From positions 1,178,001 to 1,242,000 of the forward strand of contig CP126199.1 of the NCBI GenBank assembly GCA_030272155.1: 64,000 nucleotides of DNA, read 5' to 3'. The notes beneath the pieces were generated by a model that saw nothing but the letters and a program-made list of their open reading frames with translations, was not told the DNA's origin and did no database searches. Below, in pieces: positions 45,591 to 57,500 of this stretch; the stretch's first letter is position 1; the number at the start of each line of letters is the position of its first letter. Source of the stretch: Tetradesmus obliquus. Taxonomy: Eukaryota; Chlorophyta; Chlorophyceae; Sphaeropleales; Scenedesmaceae. The position numbers were made by a program, and so were the translations under genes.

Positions 45591-48500
45591 GCTGGCCAAG
45601 GGGCCCATCCAGGTGGGGCTGGTCAGCGGCAACGCCATCAAGATCCGCGACGTGCAGGCCGAGGGCGCCACTGCTGCTGCTGCTGGCGGCTCCGGCGAGC
45701 CAGCTGACGCGCTGGCAGCTGCCGATGAGGAGATGGCGAGGCGGCTGCAGGCCAAGATGGATGCACAGTCCATGGGTGTGGGCAAGTGAGTGTTGCATAT
45801 TTATTCAAGGAATATGAGCGCTGCCTGAAGGGTCCAGCTGCAGCTGCTGCTGGTGATGGTGATTTTGTGTGGGCGCAGAAAGCTTGTAGTCTCTGAGAGG
45901 AAATGAGGACATATGAGCAGCATTAGAATAAGAGCCGGCAGTTTGCAGGGAGGTGCTTGGTCACGCAGGAGATCTGGGTCTGCTCAGTTGTTGGCTGCAG
46001 CCAAGATGGATGCACAGTCCATGGGTGTGGGCAAGTAAGTGTGGCAGCTGACAACAGTGCGCTGGTAAACTACATGCGAACTTGCCGAATGTCCAGCTGG
46101 TTTGTCCTGTAGGTACAGCAGTAGGAGATCTGGTGTAGCGCAGCTTGTTGGTTGGCAGGAATTGGGATTGTGCGTCTCCCAGCTAGTCGCCATTGCCATG
46201 CCTCCACTCGGGGCGCATCCCCTGCCAACCGTGGATACCTGCTGACCAACATCCTTGCTGCTGCTGCTGCTGCTGCAGGGGCCGTGGCGGCGCTGCTGGC
46301 GGGCGTGGCGGCGCTGCGTACATCAAGATCAGCGAGGCTGAGATTGCTGACGACTACCCCATGCCCAAGCAGTACAAGGTGTGGAGTGTTGCACAGTTTG
46401 AGAAAGCAGGATTGGCCAGCAGCAGCAGCTTGCAGCAGGTGCCTGCTGCCATGATGGCTAGGGTTGGCTTCATGCCCAAGCAGTACAAGGTGACAGCAGG
46501 ACGGGCCAGCAGCAGCACTCCAGCAGCAGCAGCCCGCGAGCTTGCTCCTGGGGTGTTTCTGCTGCCATCTGTTGTACAGGCACATAGTCTCTGCTGCACG
46601 GTCCCCTTTTGGGGTGCTAGCGGCTGGCGGCTGTGCAAAACTGAGCGGCTGATCGAACTTGCTGCTCCTGCCTCGCTGCTGCTGCTGCTGCTGCCGCTGC
46701 TGCTGCTGGCCAGGCGCCTGATGGCGTGGAGGAGACCGATGAGCTGCTGCTGTGGGATGAGGATCTGGCTGATGTGGACCCTGAGTGCCTGCCCAAGCAA
46801 CTCATCACAGACTTCTCCATCTACAACGGAGAGGTGCGCTGCTGCTGACGCAATATGTTGGGTGTGAAACATACGAACGTAAGCAAAAGAGTTTGAACTC
46901 CGTTCAAAATTCCGTTCAAATGCATAACTAAGCGCTGCTGGGTGGGTGCAGAGAGGCCCTGTTGCGGCTGCCACTAGGCTGCCACTCTGCTTGCTCAGTA
47001 TCAGTTTGCTTCTTCTCTCTTTTCGTTTGGATCACCTGCTCAACCTGCTGTTGCATTGCTGCTCTGTTGCTCTCCCTCCTTGCCCTGCTTCCTCTGCTGC
47101 TGCTTTTCTTTCTTTATCCTTTTAGGGCTTCTTCGCAAGCCTGGAGCTTGCTCACCCCCCTGTTGCGTCGCTGCCATACTGCTCTCCCTGCTTCCCTGCT
47201 TCCCCTGCTCTTTCTGCTGCTGCTGCCGCTGCTGCTGCTGCTGTTGCCTCCACCCAGGGCTTCTTCGCAAGCCTGGAGCTGCTGCCGCTGTTGCGTTGCT
47301 GCTCTAATGCTCTCCCTGCTTCCCCTGCTTTTTCTGCTGTTGCTGCTGCTGCTGCTGCTGTTGCCTCCACCCAGGGCTTTTTTGCCAGCCTGGAGCTGCT
47401 GCCACTGTGGTCAGGAGTCGACCCTGACGTGGAGCTCTACGCCAGCGGCATCGTGAAAGCTGAGGAGGGAGACTGGGGCACAGGCGGCCAGCCGCTGCAG
47501 ATCGAGCAGCAGCAGCAGCAGCAGCCAGAGGCACAGCAGGCAAAGAAGGACAGCAAGAAGAAGGGAAAGGACAAGGAGGAAGGCAAGCCTGCTGCTGCAG
47601 CTAGCGGCAGTGGTGCAGGTGGCAGCAGCAGCGGCGCAGGCGGCAGCAGCAGCGCCGGCGGCTCCGGCTCCACAGCAGCAGCAGCAGCAGCAGAGCCAGC
47701 TGGCGCTGAGGAGGCTGCTGCTGCTGATGCTGCAAAGGAGGTTGCTGTTGGTGCCGGGCCTGATCCTGTGGCTGAGGGAGGCATGCGGCTGTACCTGAGC
47801 CAGATTCGGGAGTGGGTGGTGGAGTTCAGCGCTGACATGCTGTTCATCTCCATCAGGACAGATGCCGCCTGGTACAAGCTGTGCAGGTGAGGCGAGAGGG
47901 GCTTCCGCGCGGTGGTGTGAGGCAAGGCGGCAGCGGTGGTGGCAGCAGCAGACCGCATTGACCTTATGTGCAGCAATCCCCTTTGTTCGACCTATCTGCC
48001 GGCTTGCAGTGCCTGCTTGCCAGTGTGCAGTGCACATTAGGCGGTCCATTTCTCGCCCGAAAGGTAGCTCTCATAGCCCGTTGCGCTGTGCTCAAGCTTT
48101 CAACACTGCCGCCTGTTGCACTGCTGTATGCTGCCCTGCAGGCCCAACCCCGAGTACGCGCCCTGGTACGGCGTGCCGCTCAAGTCAGCGCGCGTGGCTG
48201 TGGCGCTGATCAACATGCTGCAGCAGGAGAGCCGCGCCAGCCGGCTGTCCTTCGCTGACATCGTGAAGCGCCTGGCAGAGGTGCCGCCAGGCAGCCACAC
48301 CTTCATCAGCAAGCGGGTGAGGGCCTGGTTGAATAGCTATCTACTGCGCATTGTTTTGCATCAAATGGCTGTCGTTTGCGGACATTGAAGCGCCTGGAAG
48401 AGGTGCCCCCCGGCAGCCACACCTTCATCAGCAAGCGGGTGAGCATGTGTGGTGACATTGGTTGGCTGGCTGTTTCCCGCGCAACGAATGTGCTAAAAGG

Positions 48501-51500
48501 TTTGCCAACTGACGGGTTATGTTGTCCGGGAACGCAGGTAGCAGGGACAGTGTTCACGGCAATGTTGCTGAATGTATTTGTACTGTTTCGCGTTCCCTGG
48601 CCACGAGTGGTGTTCACGCTGTGTCTGTGCAGCAGGAACGAGTGGAGCGCTACCTGGTGGTGCACGGCCAGATGCTGCTGAATCAGATCAAATGGTTGAC
48701 AACCTAACATGTTGTAATGACTTTTCTGCTGCTGTTGACTGCAGCCGGAGCGCGTGGAGCGCTACCTGGTGGTGCACGGCCAGATCCTGCTCATTCAGAC
48801 CAGCATGGTTCTAACACGTTGTAATGTTATATGCTGCTTTAAACTGCAGCCGGAGCGCGTGGAGCGCTACCTGGTGGTGCACTGCCAGATCCTGCTCAAC
48901 CAGATCAACATGGTTCACAATGTAACACGTTACAATAATGTTATTTGCTGCTTCTAACTGCAGCCGGAGCGCGTGGAGCGCTACCTGGTGGTGCACGGCC
49001 AGATCCTGCTCAACCAGATCAAGGCCTACCCCAACCCGGCTGTGCAGAAGGCTCCCTTTGTGGGCAGCCTGCGCGAGAAGATGGAGGCGCGCAAGCACTC
49101 CAAGCTCTACTTCAGCAAGCGCGGCTTCAGCAAGGCGGCGGCAGTGCGCGCGGTCAACCGCAACCCCATGAAGGTGAGGGGGCGCAGGCAGCGGCGGGGT
49201 GGACCGTGCTGCTGTTGGATCGCTGATGATTCATAAAACAAACCCCCTCCTGTTGTGGCTGCTGCTGCATCTGGTCGCTTTCTAAAGTGCGATCGCCTGC
49301 AAGGCTGCGCTACCGTAGGGCTGCGCCAAGCCCAACCTGCTGCTGCTGTAGTGTTGTGGATATCCACTGCTTCCCCACTGACCTATCTTGCACCGCAAAC
49401 AACACCCCTCTGCAGGACCGCGCCGCCTCAGGCCGCGCCATGCCCATGCCCGCCACCGCCACCACCATGGTGCTGCTGCTACTGCTGCCGCTGCTGCTGC
49501 ATCAGATCATGTGTTTGTCGTCTATGTAATTGCATCTGCAGGACCGCGCCGCCTCGGGCCGCGCCAAGCCCATGCCCGCCACCGCCACCACCATGGTGCG
49601 CGCCATCTGGCAGAACTACTTCTCGGCCCTCGAGGAGGCCGGCAAGAAGGACGCGGCAGCAGCGGCAGCAGCAGAGGCCGCAGCAGCGGAGGGGGAGGTT
49701 GCAAAGGAGGTTGAGGATGATCCTCTTGAGGAGGAGGAGCAAGAGGAGGCAGGAGATGCTCAGGAAGATGCATTGGCAGGTGGCAGCGGGCCTGCGAGCC
49801 CCAAAAAGGCCAAGCGTGCCAGCCGCAGCAGCAAGGCTAAGGGTGGCAAGGAGGGCATGGCTGCTAAGGCAAAGGACGCCGCCGCAGCAGCAGCGGAGGG
49901 TGCAGCTGGCAGCAGCAAGCAGGCGGAGGAGGCTGAGCAGAAGCAGCAGAAGGAGAAGAAGGCAGCAGCGCCTCTCAAGGTGGGTGCGCAGTGCGTGTGT
50001 GGTGGTGTAGCGCAGGTGTTTTGCCTGCAGTGTTGTATGCAAAGCATTGTTACGCCTGGCTCTCTGCGGCCTGTTGCATTGTATGTATGGTTGGTAGGGG
50101 GTGTCAGCTGCAGCATATCCATCCACAGTTCAGCAGGTCTGCTTTCTTCACTCCTGCAGCACCCAGCCGGCTGGAAAGGCAATCCCACTGCAACTCTTCT
50201 TGCGATGTTTGCTGCTGTGTGTGCTTTCAGGTGACCTGGAAGGACGCTGGCGCTGCGGCTGACGCCGAGGGCCGCACCATGCACAGCTAGCTGCCAGTTG
50301 CTTGCCCTGCAGCCCTTCCAAACCTGTCTATCTGTGTGCTGCTTTGTGTGCTTTTAGGTGACCTGGAAAGATGCTGGCACTGCAGCCGACAGCGAGGGGC
50401 GCACCATGCACCTCTAGCTGCCAGATCATCACTTTGCCAAACCCTCTCATCCTGTCTTTGTGCGTTGCTTTCAGGTGACCTGGAAGGACGCTGGCGCCGC
50501 TGTTGACGCCGAGGACCGCACCATGCACCGCAAGGCACAGGTTGGCACCTGGCAGCTGCAGCCGGGCAGCGTGGTGCTGCTGGAGGCTGAGGCGGAGGAC
50601 GAGGATGCGCAGGAGCCGCCGCTGCTGTTTGGCCTGGTGCAGTGCATGTGGGAGGACGAGGACGGCGAGGCGCTGGCACAGGTGCGGGGCATACTGCAGG
50701 GATTGGTTGTGTGCTGAGTTGTTTGTTGTATGTGGTGTGGCTGCGCAGTGGTTTTGTTGCAGTGCATGTGGGAGGACGAGGACGGCGAGGCGCTGGCACA
50801 GGTGCGGCTCCAGCCATGAGCCAGCCATTTGCAGCAACCCAGCATGTGCTAGCAGCTGCAGCCGGCTACCAGCACACAACATGCCTCACAGCATGTGGAG
50901 CGGCCACCACGAATTGAAAATAGCCAATCACAAATCGCTGACAACGGCTTTGCTTCGTGCTGCAGGTGCGCATGCTGGCGGCTGGGCGCGACACCGTGCT
51001 GGGCGATGCTGCTGCTGAGGAGCAGCTCTTCCTCACGGCCGACTACGAGGACATCGCGCTGGCTGACATCTCAGGTGAGACAGGCCTGCTGTTCTGGTAC
51101 TGGATGCTGATTGATGTTGCTGCTAAAGCAGGCCAACTTATGATGGCCTTGCATGTATGATCGCACTACTTCCAGCATCCCCAGCAGCAGCGGAAGTAGC
51201 GCCTGCTGGCCGGCTGCGAATGCTGCGGTCTCTGGCAACTGTTGTGGTTAGCTGCAATGTGACATTGACACAATTGTGCGCTGTGCCGCAGGCCTGGGCA
51301 ACGTGGTGCCACTGTGCCGCAATTTTGATCAGACCTGCGCACCTGTACAATTGTCTGATGCATTGCCTGTATGTGTTGCCTGCTGCGCGTTGCTGCTGCA
51401 GGCCTGGGCAATGTTGTGGCGCTGCGCCGCAATCTCGATCGAACTTGCGCACCTGTACAATTGTCTGTTGCATGGCCTGTGTGTGTTGCCTGCTGTGCTT

Positions 51501-54500
51501 TGCTGCCGCAGGCCTGGGCAATGTGGTGGCGCTGCGCCGCGAGTTTGACCACGAGCTGCGCGTGGGCCAGTTCAAGCAGGACGAGGCGCTGCGCGCACGC
51601 AACGCGGCAGCCAAGGCAGAAGGTGCGGCTGGCCGATGCAGCCGAGAGATGCTCCTGCTGGTTGTATTGGTCTCCCTGCTGGCAGCATCAGCTGTGGCCT
51701 GCGGTGTTGCAGCTCAACTCCTGCTGCTCCCATCTCACCGCGAATTCATGGTTGTGCTTTCAAATACAGCGCGCAGGCCGCCTGCTAGAGTACTTCTACT
51801 GCCATCCCCTGCTGCTGCTGCTGCTGAGGTACAAGCGCCGTGCTGCTCACCAGATGTGCCCTTGTGCATTTTTAATCGTGCCTACAGGCCGCCCGCTGGA
51901 GTACTTCTACGGGCACCTGTACCTGCCGCAGCAGGGCATGTTCAGGGCGCTGCCCGAGGAGCAGGACCTGCAGCTTGGCACCTACCAGGCTGGCCCCGCT
52001 GCGCCTGTGGAGCTGGGAATGCTGCCTGCTGACAAGGGCAGGGGCTTCATCAAGGACGGCGTGGAGTACAAGTGAGCAGCATGGCATTAGAGTTTCTTTG
52101 ATGACTTTATGAATGTAGGACACGTCATAGACTTTAAGATTGACTGCAAGGACGGCGTGGAGTATAGTGAAGTGCGGGTGCAGTTTTGAACAGTCTGCAG
52201 CAGTTTGGGATGAGGAGAGTGCTTGATGTCCTGCTGCGCCTGCTGAGCTGGGCATGCTGCCTGCTGACAAGGGACGCGGCTTCATCAAGGACGGCGTGGA
52301 GTACAAGTGAGCAGGATGGCATTAGAGTTTCTTTGATGACTTGATGAATGTAAGAAACGTCATAGACTTTAAGATTGACTGCAAGGCCGGCGTGGAGTAC
52401 AAGTGAGGTGCGGGTGCACTTTTGAACAGTCTGCAGCAGTTTGAGATGATGAGAGTGCTTGGTGCTCTGCTGCGCCTGTGGAGCTGGGCATGCTGCCTGC
52501 TGATAAGGGAGGCGGCTTCATCAAGGACGGCGTGGAGTGCAATTGAGCGCGACGCACTGCCAGTTACAGTCAGATCAGTGATATGACACATTATGATTGA
52601 TATAGATGACGGTTGTAAGCCCCGAGGGTCCTTTGGAACCTCACCTGCACTGTCACACACACGCAACAGATAAAAAGCTCACCTGCATTGCTGCTTTTTG
52701 CCGCTGTGCCCCACCCTTGTTGCCGCGTTGCGCAGGGTGGGCAAACACAGACATTGTGCTCAGCGTCTCATCTGCTGCTGCTGCTACCACTGTTGCTGCT
52801 GCGCAGGGTGGGCGACTTCCTGTACGTGCACACCGACACCTTTGACGTGGAGGCGTCATCGGAGGAGGAGGAGGGCAGCGACGACGAGGATGAAGACAAG
52901 GAGAACAAGGTGATTGGCTGGTACTGCTGCTGCTGCTCTTGATTCCTCTTGCTTTTGAGTTTCAATCCTCCATTCCAGCATGCATTCCGCAGCCGAGCAA
53001 ATGCTGTCGGAAGTGACGCAGACTGGATAGTCCCATGCATATCTGTCTGCTGCATCATCTTGCTGCTGATGCATAACATCACATCGTCACGGCTGAATTG
53101 TCTCAGAGTTTTCTTTTGTGCCGCGCTGCAGGCGGTGCCCGCCTACGTGAAGAAAGGCCGCTTCCACAAGGGCAGCTGCGCGGGGCTGCGCGCGTGGGGC
53201 ATGGCTCGGCTCGTTGAGGTCAAGGAGGCTGGCAGCAGCAGCCGCGGCAAGGACAAGGTGCGAGCCTACTTCAGGACCTTTGCGCGTCTTTGCTGCAGCA
53301 TGTTCACGCATAACAGTGCACAGCAGCCTGCTGTGCTGCCTGGCCAGCTGCGGCTGCAGCGCTTCTGCATCGCCTTGCCGATTATTGACACACGCGTATC
53401 GTATTCACGTGTTTTCATAACCTGGACATGCATCGCCTTGCCGATTCCTGGCACACGCATATCGTTGTTCATGTGTTTTCATACCCTGGTCTAAAACCTG
53501 GACATGCTGCAGGCTTGCGCGCTGCCGGGCAAGCTGCGGCTGCAGCGCTTCTTCAGGCCCGAGGATGTGGGCAAGGAGCAGGCCTACAAGGCGGGCTTCT
53601 GGGACGTGTACGCCTCGCCAGCGCCGGCCAGCGCAAGCAGCAGCGAGGGCTGGGTGCACTGGGTGGAGCCAGACAGCGTGATCCGCAAGTGCTGCGTGAA
53701 GGCGCCCGGCGCTGACACGCCTGAAGGTGCGGCAGCGATGAGCTAGCTAGCTGTCTGCATTTCTTCGCTGTTGTTATGACAACCGGTATGTGCCTCAACT
53801 TGCTTTGGGCTTGGGGTGCTGAGCGCTGCCTTGTCAAGCAATCACGCATTGCACACGATGCACTAACAGCGCCGGCGGTTTGTCATGCCCATGTCATCAA
53901 TTTCAATCATACTGAATCCCAAATCATCATACTCAATCCTTGACTTCTGCAACCACCTTCGATCCTTTTCCTGCAGGCTGCGAGGACCTGGACTGCTTCG
54001 AGGTGGTGGGCACCTTCAACCCCACCACAAAAGAAGTATCCGCAGCACCCGAGGAGTTCACAACAGCTAGCGCAGACATGCAGGTGGATGGCGCAGCAGC
54101 AGCGGAGACAGACAAAAGCCTGGCGATGGCAACAATGGACATCTTTGCCGGCTGTGGCGGGCTCAGTGAGGGCATGCACCAGGCGGGTGTGGCTGACACG
54201 AAGTGGGCGATTGAGTATGAGCAGCCGGCTGCGGACGCGTTCAAGCTGAACAACCCCGAGGCTGCGGTGTTCTGCAACAACTGCAACGTCATCCTGCTGG
54301 TGAGTGGGGAGAGGGGGCTGACGGTTTCATAGGTTGCCGAGTGCTATCAAATGGGCTAGAGAGAAAGCTGTCAAGCCTACAGGCTGCACCAGCGCTGCTG
54401 TATTGTCCTGGTGGTGCCAAAGGCCATCGACATGCGCATGCTTGATGGCTGCGTGTTTCCATAGTTGCTTGCTGAAAGTTGGCTGATGCCTTCAAGCTGA

Positions 54501-57500
54501 ACAACCCGGAGGCGGCCGTGTTCTGCAACAACTGCAACGTCATTCTGTTGGTGAGGGCATAGGGCTGGTGGGGTGTGTTGTGTGGGGTTTGGGTGTTTAG
54601 GGATGTGGGCTGGGCTGCGCAGGTGCGTAAAGTTTGCAGGCTGCGCCAGCCCTATGGCATTCATCATCCTGGTGGTGACAGAAGGGTCTTGATGGTTACA
54701 TGCTGTGTGGTTGCGTCTTTCTGGATTTGCTTGCTTACGTGTCACAGCTACTCAACGGCAGCCGGCAGCAGCAGGCAGCTACAAACGCAGCCGTCCTGCG
54801 TATGTTCTGGCCTTCCGCACCCACCCTTCTCTGCACCAACACATGTGATCTTGTGCAGGCCGCCATGCGTAAGGCGGGCCTGGAGCGCGACTGAAAAGCC
54901 GTATCAACTGACAGTACTATGCTGCTGACACCTTGCATTTATTCCACTCTTGCAGGCCGCCATGCGCAAGGCCGGCCTGGAGAGCGACTGCGAGGCCTGC
55001 GATGACGCCAAGACAGCAGCAGAGGCCATGTCGCCCGAGGACCTTGCCGCACTGCCTCAGCCCGGCCAGGTGGAGTTCATCATGGGCGGGCCGCCCTGCC
55101 AGGGCTACTCCGGCATGAACAGGTTCAACAAGGGCAACTGGAGCATGGTGCAGAACAGCATGGTGAGAGGGGAGTGTGTGTGGGTGTTTCCGGCTGTTGC
55201 CTGTGAGCTGTGCAGCGGCAGTGCTGTGTCAACAAGGGCAACTTGAGCATGGTGCACAACAGCATGGTGAGCCTGCGTGGGAGTTCAGGTGCACGCCCTG
55301 ACGTGGCATGAAGGCGTCTGTGTCTCCTGTGAGCTGTGCACTGGCACTATTGCTTCAGCACAGGCTGCCGACGCCGCAGACGTCACACATACCGATCGCT
55401 GCTGCTGCTCCCCTGTATATTACCGAGCAGGTGATGTCCTTCCTGAGCTACGCCGACTTCTACCGCCCGCGCTACTTCCTGCTGGAGAACGTGCGCAACT
55501 TTGTGTCCCACAACAAGAGCTTCACCTTCCGGCTCACGCTGCGCACGCTGCTGGACATGGGTTACCAGGTGAGGGCTTGGCTGCTGCCGCAGCCTCTGAG
55601 GTCGTTACCGCTGAGGTTGCTGCTGCTGGTCGAACACGTATCATCCACCTGTTGCAGCATTCAAGAGACCAGGTTGTGATTATCCCAAACGCATATAAGC
55701 AGTAACACTGTGTGGTCGTTAAGAACAGTTCTTTTGCTTGCCTATGATGTTGTCTGCTTGCGCTGCACCTTCAACTATTCATGTTTGCACCACTGACTCT
55801 CTCTCTCCCTCTTCTGTCTTGCTCTGCATGCGTTTAGGTGCGCTTTGGTGTGCTCAACGCGGGCAACTTTGGCGTGCCGCAGTCGCGCAAGCGCACCTTC
55901 ATCTGGGCGGCAGCGCCCGATGAGGGCCTGCCAGAGTGGCCTCGCCCGCGCCACGTGTTCAGGTGCGGGTTGTTGCAGCCGAGTGCAGCCCATATGTAGC
56001 CAGCACTGTGAGCTCAACCTGTCCTTGCTTAGCAGTGAGTGGCCACGGCCTTGCCATGTGTTCAGGCGCGGGCAATGACACTCGGATCCTTGACTTGGCC
56101 AATATGTAGTCAGCCTTGCATGGCTGCCTGCACGCCCTGTGCACTGGATCCATTTAGAACCTGGCATTGCTGCGTGTTACCTGAAGCCCGATGCTCCCGC
56201 ACCCTGTAACCCATCATGCGTGTGTCTGTTTGCGCGGGTGCTCAACATCCCTTTGCATGTTGTGCCTGCTGCTGCAGGAGTTCACAGCTCACGGGGAACC
56301 TGCCCGGCGGCGTGTTTTACTGCGCCGTGGACACCAGCATTCCCAGCGCTGCTGCTGACCTTTCGTTGCCTGTCGCTGTTGCTGCCGCAGGAGCCCGCAG
56401 CTCACGGTCAACCTGCCAGGTGGCGTGTCCTACTGCGCGGTGGACACCAGCATCCCCGGAGCGCCGCTGCGCACGGTGACCGTGCGCGACGCCATTGGGG
56501 ACCTGCCCACCATCAGCAACGGCCACGACAAGTGAGTCTTTGCAACATTTGATAACAGCCTTTGAACGCCAGTTGTATTTGGTTGGCAGCTCAGAGGCGA
56601 CCTGTGGAGCATCCAAAGAGGCCACGACAACTGCATAGATCTGCAGCAGCAGCAGCAGCAGCAGCAGCAGTGGTTCCACTTGTGCAGCCTCGGGATGTCG
56701 CCGTGATGTGTGTGGCACACCAACTTGGCAGGCTGCAGAAGATTCTTCCCGCCTCACCGCTGCGTCAGCATCTGCACCTGCAGGCACCCCCGTGCTGCCG
56801 TTGTCTATGTGTGCGGTGCTGCTCATTCACACTCACTCAACCTGCGTGTGTATCTGCTGCTGCTGCTGCTGCAGGGACCCCATGCCGTACAGCGGCCCTG
56901 CCGTGTCTGCCTTCCAGAAACTGATGCGGCACAAGGCCAGCGAGCTGCGCGACCACATCTGCAAGGAGATGAACGAGCTCAACCTGGAGCGCTGCAGGTG
57001 AGGCTGCTGTGATTCTGGGTTTTTGTGTTGGGTTCTTGACTGCACGATGCGGGGGTCGATGTAAACCGATTTCATCTGCGAGGAGATGAACGAGCTCAAC
57101 CTGGAGCGCTGCAGGTGTGGCTTATGTTCGTGCTGGCGCTATGGTGCAGTGTGTGCTGGGTGTGGCTTGATGGCATGCGCGGATGCACATGTGCAAGGAG
57201 ATGAACGAGCTCAACCTGGAGCGCTGCAGGTGCACATTTGTTGTCAATCTGCAGATACATGTGGATGATGCAGTGGGTGCTGTGGAACTTGTTGTTGCAA
57301 AGATGCACCTGCAAGGAGATGAACGAGCTCAACCTGGAGCGCTGCAGGTGTGTGCTGTGTTGGTGCTTGCCCTTCTATGATGCAGTGGGGGTGGCTTGAT
57401 GGCATGCGCAAATGCACTTGCAAGGAGATGAACAAACTCAACCTGGAGCGCTGCAGGTGTGTGCTGTGTTGGTGCTTGCCCTTCTATGATGCAGTGGGGT

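Noticed and set aside
54859..54895. 54859 as the real start of DNMT1 exon 23
   Set aside because: It meets an in-frame TGA within 12 codons, whereas 54956 runs on to the PPC catalytic motif.
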